NCBI RefSeq assembly: GCF_006974125.1
Contig: NZ_CP037858.1
Span: 1,674,001-1,738,000, forward strand
DNA length: 64,000 nucleotides
Source of the DNA: Stenotrophomonas maltophilia
GTDB lineage: Bacteria; Pseudomonadota; Gammaproteobacteria; Xanthomonadales; Xanthomonadaceae
Reading direction: 5' to 3'
Shown: positions 18,025-27,030 of the stretch, piece by piece
Layout: each line of letters begins with the position of its first letter
How positions within the stretch are numbered: position 1 is the stretch's first letter
The notes under the pieces: generated by a model
Databases searched by the model: none
What the model was told of the DNA's origin: nothing
The model's input: the letters and a program-made list of their open reading frames with translations, nothing else
Translations under genes and position numbers: made by a program

Positions 18025-19356
18025 ATGATGCTGAGCATCCTCGGCTTTGGCATGGTCATTACGTTCATGTACTTGATCATGAGCAAGCGCCTGTCGCCAC
18101 TGGTCGCCCTGATCACCATCCCCATCCTGTTCGCGCTGATCGGCGGCTTCGGTGCCAACATCGACGAGATGATGCTGGAGGGCATCAAGAAGATCGCGCC
18201 CACCGGCGTGATGCTGATGTTCGCCATCCTCTACTTCGGGGTGATGATCGACGCCGGCCTGTTCGATCCGCTGGTGCGGGTGATCCTGCGCTTCGTCAAG
18301 GGCGATCCGATGAAGATCGTGCTCGGCACCGCCGTCCTGGCAATGCTGATCTCGCTCGATGGTGATGGTTCGACCACCTACATGATCACTGTCTCGGCGA
18401 TGCTGCCGCTGTACCAGCGGCTGGGCATGAACGCGCTGAACATGACCTGCGTGACCATCCTTGCCGGCGGCGTGATGAACCTGACCCCGTGGGGCGGCCC
18501 GACCGCACGCGCGGCCACCGCGCTGCACGTCGATCCGGCCGACGTGTTCGTGCCGCTGATCCCGTCGATGGTGATCGCCTGTGCCGGCGTGCTGCTGCTG
18601 GCCTGGTACCTGGGCCTGAAGGAACGCCGTCGCCTCGGCGTGGTGACCCTGCCCAAGGGCGGCAGCTGGATGGACAACAGCGTGTCCGATGACAGCAACC
18701 CGCTGCCGACCGTGGAAGACGCCGAAGACATCAAGCGCCCGAAGCTGCTGTGGGTGAACCTCGCCCTGACCGTGGCACTGATGACCGCGCTGATCATCGG
18801 CGTGCTGCCGATGCCGGTGCTGTTCATGGTCGGCTTCGCCATCGCCCTGGTGATCAACTACCCGAACCTGGCCGAGCAGCGCCGCCGCGTGGTCAACCAT
18901 GCCGGCAATGTGCTGTCGGTGGTGTCGCTGATCTTCGCCGCAGGCATCTTCACCGGCATCCTCAACAACACCGGCATGGTCGAAGCGATGTCGCACAGCT
19001 TCCTGGCCGTCATTCCGGAATCGTGGGGCCCGTACCTGGCGGTGATCACGGCGGTGGCGTCGATGCCGTTCACCTTCTTCATGTCCAACGACGCGTTCTA
19101 CTTCGGCGTGCTGCCGATCCTGTCCGAGGCTGCCGGCAACTACGGCATCACCCCGGTGGAAATGGCACGCGCCTCGCTGGCCGGCCAGCCGGTGCACCTG
19201 CTCAGCCCGCTGGTGCCGTCCACCTACCTGCTGGTGGGCCTGGCCAAGGTCGAATTCGCCGACCACCAGAAGTTCACCCTGAAGTGGGCCATCGCCATCT
19301 CCATGCTGCTGATGGTCGGCAGCCTGCTGTTCGGCCTGTACCCGCTCGCCGCCTGA
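18025..19356 (+). CDS. CitMHS-family citrate (metal-citrate) transporter
   Basis: The start ATG at 18025 sits behind AAGGAG. The 443 residues form a polytopic membrane protein with the family's GDGSTTYMI and NLTPWGGPTARA blocks and LSPLVPSTYLLVGLAKVE near the end. CitMHS carriers import citrate complexed with divalent metal (Mg or Ca type) with protons. A small GC hairpin (17962-17980) separates it from the porin. The porin-carrier-SDR order and the divergent TctDE operon support citrate-induced uptake. Which metal complex is carried cannot be read from the sequence. Confidence 0.93.
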   Translation: MMLSILGFGMVITFMYLIMSKRLSPLVALITIPILFALIGGFGANIDEMMLEGIKKIAPTGVMLMFAILYFGVMIDAGLFDPLVRVILRFVKGDPMKIVLGTAVLAMLISLDGDGSTTYMITVSAMLPLYQRLGMNALNMTCVTILAGGVMNLTPWGGPTARAATALHVDPADVFVPLIPSMVIACAGVLLLAWYLGLKERRRLGVVTLPKGGSWMDNSVSDDSNPLPTVEDAEDIKRPKLLWVNLALTVALMTALIIGVLPMPVLFMVGFAIALVINYPNLAEQRRRVVNHAGNVLSVVSLIFAAGIFTGILNNTGMVEAMSHSFLAVIPESWGPYLAVITAVASMPFTFFMSNDAFYFGVLPILSEAAGNYGITPVEMARASLAGQPVHLLSPLVPSTYLLVGLAKVEFADHQKFTLKWAIAISMLLMVGSLLFGLYPLAA

Positions 19357-19380
19357 CCCTCTACCAAGGAGCCTTCTGCA

Positions 19381-20121
19381 ATGACGCTTCGAATCGCTTA
19401 CGTCACCAGCGGCATGGGCAGTGTCGGTACTGCCATCTGCCAGAGCCTGGCCCGCAGTGGTCACACCGTGGTTGCCGGCTGCGCGCCGAACTCGCCGCGC
19501 AAGGCCAACTGGCTGCGCGAGCAGCGCGAACAGGGCTTCGACTTCATCGCCTCCGAAGGCAACGCGACCGACTGGGCCTCGACCAGCGCCGCGTTCGCCA
19601 AGGTGCGCGCCGAAGTCGGTGAAGTGGACGTGCTGGTCAACAACTCCGGTGGCAGCCGCGACCTGCTGTTCCGGCAGATGACTGTGGAGGACTGGAACGC
19701 GGTGATCGCCTCCAACCTCAATGCGCTGTTCAACCTGACCAAGCAGGTGGTCGACGGCATGGCCACGCGGGGCTGGGGCCGCATCATCAACATCGGTTCG
19801 GTCAGTGCCCACAAGGGCCAGATCGGCCAGGTGAACTACGCCACCGCCAAGGCCGCGATGCATGGCTTCAGTCGTGCGTTGGCTGCCGAAGTTGCGTCGC
19901 GCGGGGTCACCGTCAACACGCTGTCGCCGGGCTACATCGCCAGCCAGGCGATCAGCAGCTTCCCGCCGGATGTGCTGGACCGGCTGGCCGCCTCGGTGCC
20001 GGTGCGCCGCCTGGGCCGCCCCGAGGAAGTGGCCGGCCTGTGCGCGTGGCTGGCGTCGGATGAAGCCTCGTATGTGACCGGTGCCGACTACGCCGTCAAC
20101 GGTGGCCTGTACATGGGTTGA
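19381..20121 (+). CDS. Short-chain dehydrogenase, acetoacetyl-CoA reductase (PhaB)-like
   Basis: The start at 19381 follows an AAGGAG box 24 bp after the CitMHS stop, so it is probably co-transcribed. The 246-residue classical SDR has a nucleotide loop TSGMGSVG (residues 9-16), NNSG (87-90) and catalytic Ser140, Tyr153 and Lys157. The GMG loop and the HKGQIGQVNYATAKA stretch resemble PhaB more than FabG. No PHA synthase gene is present here, so the substrate may differ. Its place at the end of a citrate-uptake group is unexplained. A strong terminator follows. Confidence 0.85.
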   Translation: MTLRIAYVTSGMGSVGTAICQSLARSGHTVVAGCAPNSPRKANWLREQREQGFDFIASEGNATDWASTSAAFAKVRAEVGEVDVLVNNSGGSRDLLFRQMTVEDWNAVIASNLNALFNLTKQVVDGMATRGWGRIINIGSVSAHKGQIGQVNYATAKAAMHGFSRALAAEVASRGVTVNTLSPGYIASQAISSFPPDVLDRLAASVPVRRLGRPEEVAGLCAWLASDEASYVTGADYAVNGGLYMG

Positions 20122-20167
20122 GCCCGTCTCCACGCAACGCGTGGACCGCCTCCCCCACGGAGTGCGC

Positions 20168-20212
20168 GGGGCCGGATCACCTTCAGTTGTGAAGGTGATC
20201 CGGCCCCTTTTT
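20168..20212 (+). terminator. Strong Rho-independent terminator
   Basis: A 17-bp perfect stem (20168-20184 with 20191-20207), 6-base loop and a run of five T end the porin-CitMHS-SDR group. Confidence 0.92.
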
Positions 20213-20328
20213 GTTTCTGCATTTCTGAGACGCACTTCCCGATACATCGGCAGAACCGGTGCTATACCTGCCAGCGCTCGCCGAGCCCGATGGATGAACG
20301 GCTGCAATCGCGGATCAAGGAGGTTGGC

Positions 20329-20949
20329 ATGCGTGCATTGCTGATTGCGCTTCTCGTGGTCGCCACTACGCTGCTGGCGACACCGACCCGCGCGGAGCCC
20401 CCGCCTATGCGGGTGATCACGGGCCTGGGCTGCCCCGACTGGCTGATCCCAGGCGCGCCCACGCTCGACGCGCAGATCACCGGCCATCCGGAGTGGACCT
20501 TCGCCTGGGCTCCCGCGTCCTATACCAATCGCGATCCCATCCGGATCTACATCCAGTCCTTCGACTGCGATTCCTCCGACATTGCAGGCTATTACTTCCG
20601 GATCGCAGCCATTGCCCATGAAGTGGGACACGCACTGTATTTCGAAGGTATCGCCTTGAGCACCCGAGGTGCGTTCATCCAGCACTTCTGCACCATGGAG
20701 GGGAAAGCGGTACTCAACAACCTCACCGCGCGCAGTGAGCTTCTGGTGACCAGCCTGGGGTACTACGACATCGGCGTAGCTGCGTCCAACGGTCCTGGCC
20801 TCATCGCACAGGCCGATGCCGGCGGTGAAGACCTGGACCGGCAGGTAGGTAAGCTGTTCTGCGACAACAACGTAACTTCAACCACCGGCGAGAACTACAA
20901 CGACTTCTACGGAAGAATCTACGATGAAGCGATCGCAGCCCGTCCCTGA
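20329..20949 (+). CDS. Exported protein of unknown function with HEVGH zincin motif
   Basis: The ATG at 20329 has an excellent AAGGAGG; an upstream in-frame ATG at 20290 lacks one. The 206 residues begin with a signal peptide (MRALLIALLVVATTLLATPTRA). The mature part has HEVGH within IAAIAHEVGHALYFEG, the HExxH zinc-peptidase signature, and four cysteines (near CPDW, FDCDSS, HFCTM and LFCDNN) that could form two disulfides. I do not recognise the family. The next gene overlaps its 3' end by 26 bp and also encodes an exported protein. GC content appears lower than in flanking genes. A secreted peptidase or toxin is possible. Confidence 0.75.
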   Translation: MRALLIALLVVATTLLATPTRAEPPPMRVITGLGCPDWLIPGAPTLDAQITGHPEWTFAWAPASYTNRDPIRIYIQSFDCDSSDIAGYYFRIAAIAHEVGHALYFEGIALSTRGAFIQHFCTMEGKAVLNNLTARSELLVTSLGYYDIGVAASNGPGLIAQADAGGEDLDRQVGKLFCDNNVTSTTGENYNDFYGRIYDEAIAARP

Positions 20950-21466
20950 ACTTCTTCTGATCCTGAGCCTGTTGGTTGCCGGTTCTGCAACAGCAGCCAC
21001 GTCCGCTGCCACTGCGGAAGAGGCGGATGCAACCTGGCGGCTCGTGGAGCGCTGGTCCTTGCAGCTGTCACGCTCTGACCTTGTCGCGCAGCTATCACCC
21101 CTGGCTCCGGCCGGCTCGCGTTCGGAAGCAAGAATGGGCCGGGGCGACAGCGCCACCATCGATCTGGCGCCATTCGTGGTCGCTGGGAGGATCAAGGGGC
21201 CTTCTGGCCAGATCTACACCGATGCGTCGGGGCGAATCATCAAAGGCATCACGCTGTCGCTGGGCGGCGCCTGCATCTCGCGAAAGCAGATGGGTCGTCG
21301 CTACCCCGACTTCAACGTCCTTTCCGTCCCGTCAGGGCATAGTCTGGACGAGTCGACGGTGTTCGGCACGGTAGTGAACGGCATCCAGATCGGGTTCTCA
21401 TTCTCCGAACATGATCGTGACTGCATGGACCAGCTCAAATTCAGCTGGCCCGGTGAGCGCTTCTGA
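20924..21466 (+). CDS. Exported protein of unknown function, coupled to upstream HEVGH protein
   Basis: The 180-residue product starts inside the end of the previous gene (26-bp overlap, different frame), a strong sign of coupled translation. It has a signal peptide (VPELLLILSLLVAGSATA) and a soluble mature part with two cysteines (GGACIS, RDCMD) that may pair. No family is recognised. The arrangement of a larger exported putative peptidase followed by a smaller exported partner is typical of enzyme/inhibitor or effector/immunity pairs, but no secretion marker or homology proves it. Confidence 0.75.
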   Translation: MKRSQPVPELLLILSLLVAGSATAATSAATAEEADATWRLVERWSLQLSRSDLVAQLSPLAPAGSRSEARMGRGDSATIDLAPFVVAGRIKGPSGQIYTDASGRIIKGITLSLGGACISRKQMGRRYPDFNVLSVPSGHSLDESTVFGTVVNGIQIGFSFSEHDRDCMDQLKFSWPGERF

Positions 21467-21611
21467 TTCCCACCCGCATACCGCCATGACGAACATGTTG
21501 CAGGACACGCACCACGGCCCTGCACCGTTCGTTGGTTTTTCGTAAAGAAGGTTTCATGTTCCGTTCGCATAGTGGCCATGCACCGCGCACGCGTGCCGGT
21601 GACCACCCCCA

Positions 21612-23930
21612 ATGCAACGGACCACCATGCAGACCCGACACCTGACGATCGCCGTGGCGATCGCGCTCTCCGCCGCCGCCAGCGCCCACGCCGCCACCGC
21701 CGCCGATACCGGTACCACCGCCAGCACCGATGCCGCGCTGAGCGCGCAGACGCTGGATACCGTCTCCGTGATCGGCCAGGGCGAGACCCGCCAGGTGCAG
21801 CGCATCACCGCCGTCGACAAGCAGGTGCTGCCGCCGGGCACCAGCGGCCAGAAGATCCTCGACCGCCTGCCGGGCGTGTCGGTGCAGTCCAACGACGCCT
21901 TCGGCGCCAACGAGGAATCGCAGACCATCAGCCTGCGCGGCTTCGACAAGAGCCGCCTGGGCTACACGCTGGACGGCATCCCGCTGGGCGACAACAGCTA
22001 CGGCAACTACAACGGCCTGAGCGTCTCCCGCGCGATCATCGCCGAGAACCTGGCCGGTGCAGAGCTGTCACAGGGCATCGGTTCGCTGGGCGTGGCCTCG
22101 ACCAGCAACCTGGGCGGCACCATCCAGTACTTCTCGATGGACCCGTCCACCGAATTCGGTGGCCGCGCCAGCGTCACCGTCGGCGACAACAGCCAGCGCC
22201 GTGGCTACCTGCGCGTGGACACCGGCGACATCAACGGCTTCTCGGCCTATGTGTCCGGCGTGCACCAGGACCAGGACATGTGGGCCGCGCCGTACCAGAA
22301 CCAGACCACCCGCCAGTTCAATGCCAAGGCGGTGTGGAATGTCGGCGACCACCGCTTCGGTGCGTTCGTGGCCACCTCGCGGGCCAGCCAGGCCAACTAC
22401 GCCTACCTGTCCAAGGACATGCTGGCACGTGGCATGGGCTATGACTGGAACATCTACGCACCGGACTGGGACCGCGCCGTGGCCGCCGCGTACTGCGCGC
22501 CCGGCACCTTCAATGCTTCGAAGTGCAAGTACAGCGGCAATGTCCGCAGCATCGACGATGCCTACTACCAGAGCCGCGCACTGCGTGACGACAACCTGTA
22601 CTCGGTCGATGCCGACCTGCGCCTCGGTGAGCAGGGCCGCCTGAAGTTGCTGGCCTACCATCATGACAACCGTGGCCAGGGCCACTGGTGGGCACCGGGC
22701 CAGCCGTCCTACCCGGGCACCGACAAGATGCTGCCGATCTCGATCCGCAGCACCAACTACACGATCAACCGCGATGGCCTGACCGCCGCATTGTCGTGGA
22801 CGGTGGGCATCCACGAACTGGAAGCCGGCCTGTGGTACGAGCAGAACGACCACAACGTGTCGCGCAACTTCTACTACATCAGCGGCCCGTTCCTGGACGA
22901 CCTGTACCTGAAGAACCCGGACCGCCTGCTGTTCAACCAGGACTTCGACATCCGCACGCGCCAGTTCTACGTGCAGGACCGCATGCGCTTCCTGGACCAG
23001 CGCCTGACCGTGGATGTGGGCATCAAGAGCCCCAACACCCGTATGCGCGCCACCGCCCAGCCGGGCGTGGAAACCAGCATTGCCTCGGGCACGCTGACCG
23101 CCAAGAAGTCGGTGCTGCCGCAGGTGGGCCTGGGCTTCAAGCTCAACGCCAACAACGAGCTGTTCGCCTCCTACGCCGAGAACATCGCTGCCTTCGTCGG
23201 TGGCGGCAGCGGTGGCCCGTTGCAGGTGTCGCCGGAATCGTTCGCGGCCAGCGCCGGTCTTGAGCCGGAGAAGTCCAAGAGCCTGGAAGCCGGCTTCCGC
23301 ACCTTCGGCGAGAAGTACCAGGCGTCGATCGCGGCCTACAACGTGAAGTTCGACAACCGCCTGCTGTCGCTGAACCCCTGTTCCAGCATCGAAGTCGGTA
23401 CGCGCCCGGAGTGCGTGACGCGCTTCATCAACGTCGGTTCGGTGAAGAGCCACGGTGCGGAGCTGACCTTCATCCTCAAGCCGATCGACGGCCTGCAGTG
23501 GTACAACGCGCTGTCCTGGAACAAGACCACCTACGAGGATGACTACACCTCGGGCGGCGCCATCGTTCCGGTGGCCGGCAAGATCACGGTGGATACGCCG
23601 CAGCGCATGGCCTCCAGTGAGATCAGCTGGAACCGCGATGGCTTCTTCGCCAGCCTGCGTGCCAAGTACACCGGCAAGCGCTACTACACCTACACCAACG
23701 ACCAGTCGGTGCCGGGCGTGACCACCTTCGACGCCGGTGCGGGCTACGATTTCGGCCCGGGCCTGGGCCTGCGCAACGTGCGGGTGTCGTTGAACGCGAC
23801 CAACCTCACCAACAAGCGCTACGCCGGCCAGCTGAGCTCGTTTGCGCCGACCGATCCGAAGGGCACGCGGTATGCGATCCATGCGAGCGCGCCGCGGCAG
23901 CTGTTCATGACGGTGGCGGCGGAGTTCTAA
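21612..23930 (+). CDS. TonB-dependent outer membrane receptor
   Basis: The 772-residue protein (alternative start at 21627) has a signal peptide ending SAHA, a plug domain (TSGQKILDRLPGVSVQS, SLRGFDKSRLGYTLDGIPLG) and a 22-strand-type barrel finishing with VTAAEF-like FMTVAAEF, the terminal Phe of outer membrane proteins. Such receptors import siderophores, vitamins or glycans using TonB energy. No sigma/anti-sigma pair, N-terminal signalling extension or inner-membrane carrier is adjacent, so the ligand cannot be assigned. Transcription ends at the terminator at 24122-24160. Confidence 0.92.
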   Translation: MQRTTMQTRHLTIAVAIALSAAASAHAATAADTGTTASTDAALSAQTLDTVSVIGQGETRQVQRITAVDKQVLPPGTSGQKILDRLPGVSVQSNDAFGANEESQTISLRGFDKSRLGYTLDGIPLGDNSYGNYNGLSVSRAIIAENLAGAELSQGIGSLGVASTSNLGGTIQYFSMDPSTEFGGRASVTVGDNSQRRGYLRVDTGDINGFSAYVSGVHQDQDMWAAPYQNQTTRQFNAKAVWNVGDHRFGAFVATSRASQANYAYLSKDMLARGMGYDWNIYAPDWDRAVAAAYCAPGTFNASKCKYSGNVRSIDDAYYQSRALRDDNLYSVDADLRLGEQGRLKLLAYHHDNRGQGHWWAPGQPSYPGTDKMLPISIRSTNYTINRDGLTAALSWTVGIHELEAGLWYEQNDHNVSRNFYYISGPFLDDLYLKNPDRLLFNQDFDIRTRQFYVQDRMRFLDQRLTVDVGIKSPNTRMRATAQPGVETSIASGTLTAKKSVLPQVGLGFKLNANNELFASYAENIAAFVGGGSGGPLQVSPESFAASAGLEPEKSKSLEAGFRTFGEKYQASIAAYNVKFDNRLLSLNPCSSIEVGTRPECVTRFINVGSVKSHGAELTFILKPIDGLQWYNALSWNKTTYEDDYTSGGAIVPVAGKITVDTPQRMASSEISWNRDGFFASLRAKYTGKRYYTYTNDQSVPGVTTFDAGAGYDFGPGLGLRNVRVSLNATNLTNKRYAGQLSSFAPTDPKGTRYAIHASAPRQLFMTVAAEF

Positions 23931-23970
23931 GTCAGAAGCGGGCGCTGCGGCGCATCAGTACCGCAGCGGG

Positions 23971-24076
23971 GCGAGGTGGGACGGGCCGAGGCGGGACACG
24001 CCGCAAGTACGTCCATGTAGGCTCGGTCGGCGCATCCATGCGCCTCACGGTCCTGCCTCGGCCCGTCCCACCTCGC
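23971..24076 (-). repeat. Palindromic element A
   Basis: Perfect 22-bp outer arms (23971-23992 with 24055-24076) enclose the core, read on the minus strand as GAGCCTACATGGACGTACTT then GCGGCGTGTCC, and a small hairpin GGCGCATCCATGCGCC at 24029-24044. The core matches element B closely; the arms do not. Confidence 0.8.
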
Positions 24077-24121
24077 TCGACAATTCCCTGCGCCGGCGCG
24101 GAGGCAATGGAAAGCAAGAGC

Positions 24122-24160
24122 AAAAGCAAAGAGCCGGGCATTGCCCGGCTCTTTGCTTTT
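24122..24160. terminator. Bidirectional Rho-independent terminator
   Basis: Near-continuous 19-bp stem (24122-24140 with 24142-24160) whose outer part is AAAAGC/GCTTTT, giving T runs on both strands. It can end both the TonB receptor (plus) and the QEGLA-motif gene (minus). Confidence 0.88.
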
Positions 24161-24220
24161 CAAGCTCTTCAAGCGCAATCCCTCTGGTGGACTGCTGGCC
24201 GTCTCGCGGGAAATTGTCTG

Positions 24221-24326
24221 GAGCGGGGGGCTTGCGCTGGACAGGACCGTCCACGGCATGGATGCCGTGGCCGAGCCTACAGGGACGTACTTGCGGCGTG
24301 TCCTGGCCAACGCAAGCCTCCCGCTC
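24221..24326 (+). repeat. Palindromic element B
   Basis: Outer arms 24221-24246 and 24301-24326 pair at 23 of 26 positions and differ in sequence from those of element A. Inside are the hairpin CCACGGCATGGATGCCGTGG (about 24251-24270) and the core GAGCCTACAGGGACGTACTT followed by GCGGCGTGTCC. Confidence 0.78.
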
Positions 24327-24367
24327 TCCCCGATATCAATCAATACGCCACAATCCGCCAGCGCATT

Positions 24368-25621
24368 TCATTCCGGCGCCAGCTGGTCCATCCGTATCCG
24401 GTTGGCGAACAGCGAGAACGCCAGCATCCCGGCCAGGCCGTTCGCCCTGCTCACCCAGTGCGGCAGCCAGCGCGGCGGCTTCAGCACACCCGCTTCGAAC
24501 AGTGGCGCGAACGCGATCGCATCGGTCAGGCTCATCTTGCCGGCAAACAACCAGCGGCAGACCTGCAGCCGATCCTCGGCCAGCATGTGGCGGAAGAAGG
24601 TGTGCACCGACACCAGCCCGCGCAGGTACACCGTGTCCTTGGTGAAGGCGAGGCCACCACTCGGCGGTACCCCACGGAACACGCGCTGTGCCGAAGCGAA
24701 GCTCTCTTCGGCGTTCTGCCCTGCGTCGCAGAAGTAGCGGAACACCTCGATGAAATCGGCGCCTTCGCGTGCCATCGCAATCGCTTCGGTACGCAGGCTG
24801 ATGCGCTTGAGGCGCTCGATGTCGATGCTGCCGGTGATCTGCTCGGCAAACGTTGCCAATCCTTCCTGGGTGGCGGTCACCCGCGGCGAGGACAACGCCA
24901 GGCTGGGCAGCACCGGTTGTTCGCGGCCGTTCAATGCGGTCAGCGAATGCACCAGCGCTTCGTGGTGGAACAGCTGCGCGCGGTCGTAGGCACTGAAGCG
25001 CGCACTGGTGCGCAGGCGGATGCGGGTCGGGCCGGCAGCCGCTTTGGAAACCAGGTCCGGGTCGAGCTGCACCTGGATGATGCGCGATTCGAAGAAAGCA
25101 TCCAGGTCGTTCTGCAGCTGCAGCTGCAGGGCAATGGCCGAGACCGGCACCTGCTCTTCCGGCGCCAGCAGTTCGTGGTCCAGTTCGGCGGCAATCTGGA
25201 TGAAGTGGCGCGCGGCTTCGCGCGTGCTTGGGCCATTGCCCGGCAGCGGCTGCTCGGGAGCGCCGAACAGCTGCACCGAACAGCTATCGACCGCAGCCGT
25301 TCCCAACCCTTCCAGCAGCTGTGCGGCCAGGTCCCAGCTCTGCGCCGACTGCCGCACGTAGTGGCCCAGCGGATGAGTGTCATCGCAGTCGGCGGCGATC
25401 GCGGCCAGCGCGCGGCGTTCTTCGCTGAAGTCCAGCCGTGGGTAATCCACCTTCGGCAGCACCGGCTGGCCTCGCGCCACGCTTTCCAGGAACGGCGCCT
25501 GCAGCGTTGCCGGCCAACTGGTCAGGCCCAGCAGGCGGATGCCTCCCACGGCCTCGACCAGGCGCGCATCGAGCGCTGCATGGTGGGCCACGTCACGGTC
25601 CAGCGTCGCGGTCGGTTCCAT
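24368..25621 (-). CDS. DUF1704 / QEGLA-motif gluzincin-like protein
   Basis: The start at 25621 (MEPTATLDRD) is chosen because the upstream codons are repeat-encoded. The 417 residues contain the family's HExxxH site (His220-Glu221, His225 in FHHEALVHSL) and the TQEGLATFAEQ motif (252-261), with the second Glu downstream. Bacterial members are annotated as flavohemoglobin expression-modulating QEGLA proteins. The same fold in animals is a tubulin tyrosine carboxypeptidase (MATCAP), so a carboxypeptidase activity is plausible. No flavohemoglobin gene is nearby. The bacterial substrate is unknown. Confidence 0.87.
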   Translation of the reverse strand: MEPTATLDRDVAHHAALDARLVEAVGGIRLLGLTSWPATLQAPFLESVARGQPVLPKVDYPRLDFSEERRALAAIAADCDDTHPLGHYVRQSAQSWDLAAQLLEGLGTAAVDSCSVQLFGAPEQPLPGNGPSTREAARHFIQIAAELDHELLAPEEQVPVSAIALQLQLQNDLDAFFESRIIQVQLDPDLVSKAAAGPTRIRLRTSARFSAYDRAQLFHHEALVHSLTALNGREQPVLPSLALSSPRVTATQEGLATFAEQITGSIDIERLKRISLRTEAIAMAREGADFIEVFRYFCDAGQNAEESFASAQRVFRGVPPSGGLAFTKDTVYLRGLVSVHTFFRHMLAEDRLQVCRWLFAGKMSLTDAIAFAPLFEAGVLKPPRWLPHWVSRANGLAGMLAFSLFANRIRMDQLAPE

Positions 25622-25652
25622 GCGCGGACTATAGCGCCCTGCCCTTGCTTTG

Positions 25653-25728
25653 GTAGGTGCCAACCTGGGTTGGCATCCGCCGAAGGCGGGCTTTGGACAG
25701 ATTCGTGCCAACCAAGGTTGGCACCTAC
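25653..25728. repeat. Inverted pair of GTAG hairpins
   Basis: GTAGGTGCCAACC...GGTTGGCA at 25653-25675 and its inverse at 25706-25728 form individual hairpins and also pair with each other. They lie upstream of the QEGLA gene, between its start and rsgA's end. Likely a SMAG subfamily. Confidence 0.75.
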
Positions 25729-25781
25729 CAGAAGCGGGCAGTTGGCACCCACCCGAAGCAGGCAGACGCGGGTTCATTGCA

Positions 25782-25820
25782 GGGGTCAGAGCCCATTGCG
25801 GTGCAATGGGATCCGACCCC
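25782..25820. repeat. GGGGTC...GACCCC palindrome
   Basis: 18-base arms (25782-25799 and 25803-25820) pair at 16 positions with a 3-base loop, just past the rsgA stop. A similar palindrome with GGGGTCAGATCC arms is at 60823-60863. Confidence 0.7.
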
Positions 25821-25830
25821 GCGATACCGA

Positions 25831-26940
25831 TCAGCGCCGGCGCGGCTTTCCGGCCGGGCGGAACTGCTGGCCCTTGCCCTTCTTGCCGCCACGCTCCTGC
25901 GCGGTCTCGGCCTGGCGGACCGCCAGCTTGGCGGCGGCGGCGGCCACTTCTTCCTTCAGCTTGAAGTAGTTCAGCAGCCGGCTCTCTTCGATCTCACCTG
26001 CGTCGATCGCCGCACGTACGGCACAGCCCGGTTCCTGCTGGTGCTTGCAGTCGTTGAAACGGCACTGTGCGGCCAAAGCCTCGATATCGGCGAAGCCGCC
26101 TTCGGACAGCGTCTCTTCACCGGTCGGCTTCAGCTCGCGCATGCCGGGGGTGTCGATCAGGCAGGCGCCGGTCGGCAGCGGCATCAGCGCGCGGTGCGTG
26201 GTGGTGTGGCGTCCGCGCGAATCGTTGGCGCGCACCGCGTTGGTCTTCATCCGCTGCTCGCCCAGCAGGGTGTTGGTCAGCGTGGACTTGCCGGCACCGG
26301 AGGAACCGACCAGCACCACCGTGCGGCCCGGGCCCAGCCACGGTTGCAGCACCGCCACGCTGTCGGCATCCAGGCCGTTGATCGCATGCAGGGCAATGCC
26401 CTGCATCTCCAGCTCTTCCAGCACCGCCAGCGCGTCTTCGCTGTACTCGGTCTGGTCCGCCTTGGTCAGCACCACCACCGGTTCGGCACCGCCACCGCCG
26501 ACCAGCAGCAGGTAACGCTCGATGCGGCGCGGATTGAAGTCGGCATCCAGGCCACAGACGATGAACACCGTATCGATGTTGGCCGCGATCACCTGCTGGT
26601 GGTAATGCTCGCCGGCCGCACCGCGCTTGATCGCGGTACGCCGCGGCAGCAGCGCGACGATGCGGATGCCATCGAGCAGCACCCAGTCACCCACCGCCGG
26701 CCGTTCATGGCTGGGGAAGCGCGGGCGCTGCCATTCCGGCAGCGACTCGGCCTTGATCGAGGCGTCCGGGCCATCGGCCACCACGTAGTGGGTACGGTGC
26801 TGTTCGATCACCCGTGCCGGGCGGGCCTGCGGGTGCGCGGCCATCGCGGCCTGCCAGTCGGCCTGCTGCGCCGGGCCCGGCCAGGGCCAGCCGATGGTCT
26901 GCAGGGCGATGAAATCGGGGGTCTGGGTCATCGCCGCCAT
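25831..26940 (-). CDS. rsgA: Ribosome small subunit-dependent GTPase A
   Basis: The start is placed at 26940 (MAAMTQTPD), behind AGGT; 26931 is an alternative. The 369 residues show an N-terminal OB-fold, then the circularly permuted GTPase with G4 LTKAD (158-162) before the P-loop GSSGAGKST (212-220) and G3 DTPG (263-266). A zinc knuckle follows with Cys293, Cys298, His300 and Cys306. RsgA assists late 30S subunit maturation in the cytoplasm. A basic tail (GKKGKGQQFRPAGKPRRR) probably contacts rRNA. It diverges from the aminotransferase gene across about 90 bp. Confidence 0.97.
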   Translation of the reverse strand: MAAMTQTPDFIALQTIGWPWPGPAQQADWQAAMAAHPQARPARVIEQHRTHYVVADGPDASIKAESLPEWQRPRFPSHERPAVGDWVLLDGIRIVALLPRRTAIKRGAAGEHYHQQVIAANIDTVFIVCGLDADFNPRRIERYLLLVGGGGAEPVVVLTKADQTEYSEDALAVLEELEMQGIALHAINGLDADSVAVLQPWLGPGRTVVLVGSSGAGKSTLTNTLLGEQRMKTNAVRANDSRGRHTTTHRALMPLPTGACLIDTPGMRELKPTGEETLSEGGFADIEALAAQCRFNDCKHQQEPGCAVRAAIDAGEIEESRLLNYFKLKEEVAAAAAKLAVRQAETAQERGGKKGKGQQFRPAGKPRRR

Positions 26941-27030
26941 TCTACCTGTGACGGCGCCCTGCCAGCCCAGCAATGACGGGCCCGGAGCCCTTGCCATGCA
27001 TTGCAGCAATTCCGGTAGGATGGAAGCCCC

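Larger units (their letters stand above)
23931..24367. other. 437-bp gap: two palindromic elements flanking a terminator
   Basis: No gene is visible. The gap contains element A (23971-24076), a bidirectional terminator (24122-24160) and element B (24221-24326), with A and B in opposite orientation. Confidence 0.8.

Noticed and set aside
19381..20121. Polyhydroxyalkanoate operon
   Set aside because: Only a PhaB-like reductase is present; there is no thiolase or PHA synthase gene, and the neighbours concern citrate uptake.
16600..20685. A 1361-codon open frame on the minus strand
   Set aside because: It is antisense to the porin, CitMHS and SDR genes, which have clear family motifs. It has low-complexity His/Gln/Arg/Val-rich sequence typical of antisense frames in high-GC DNA.
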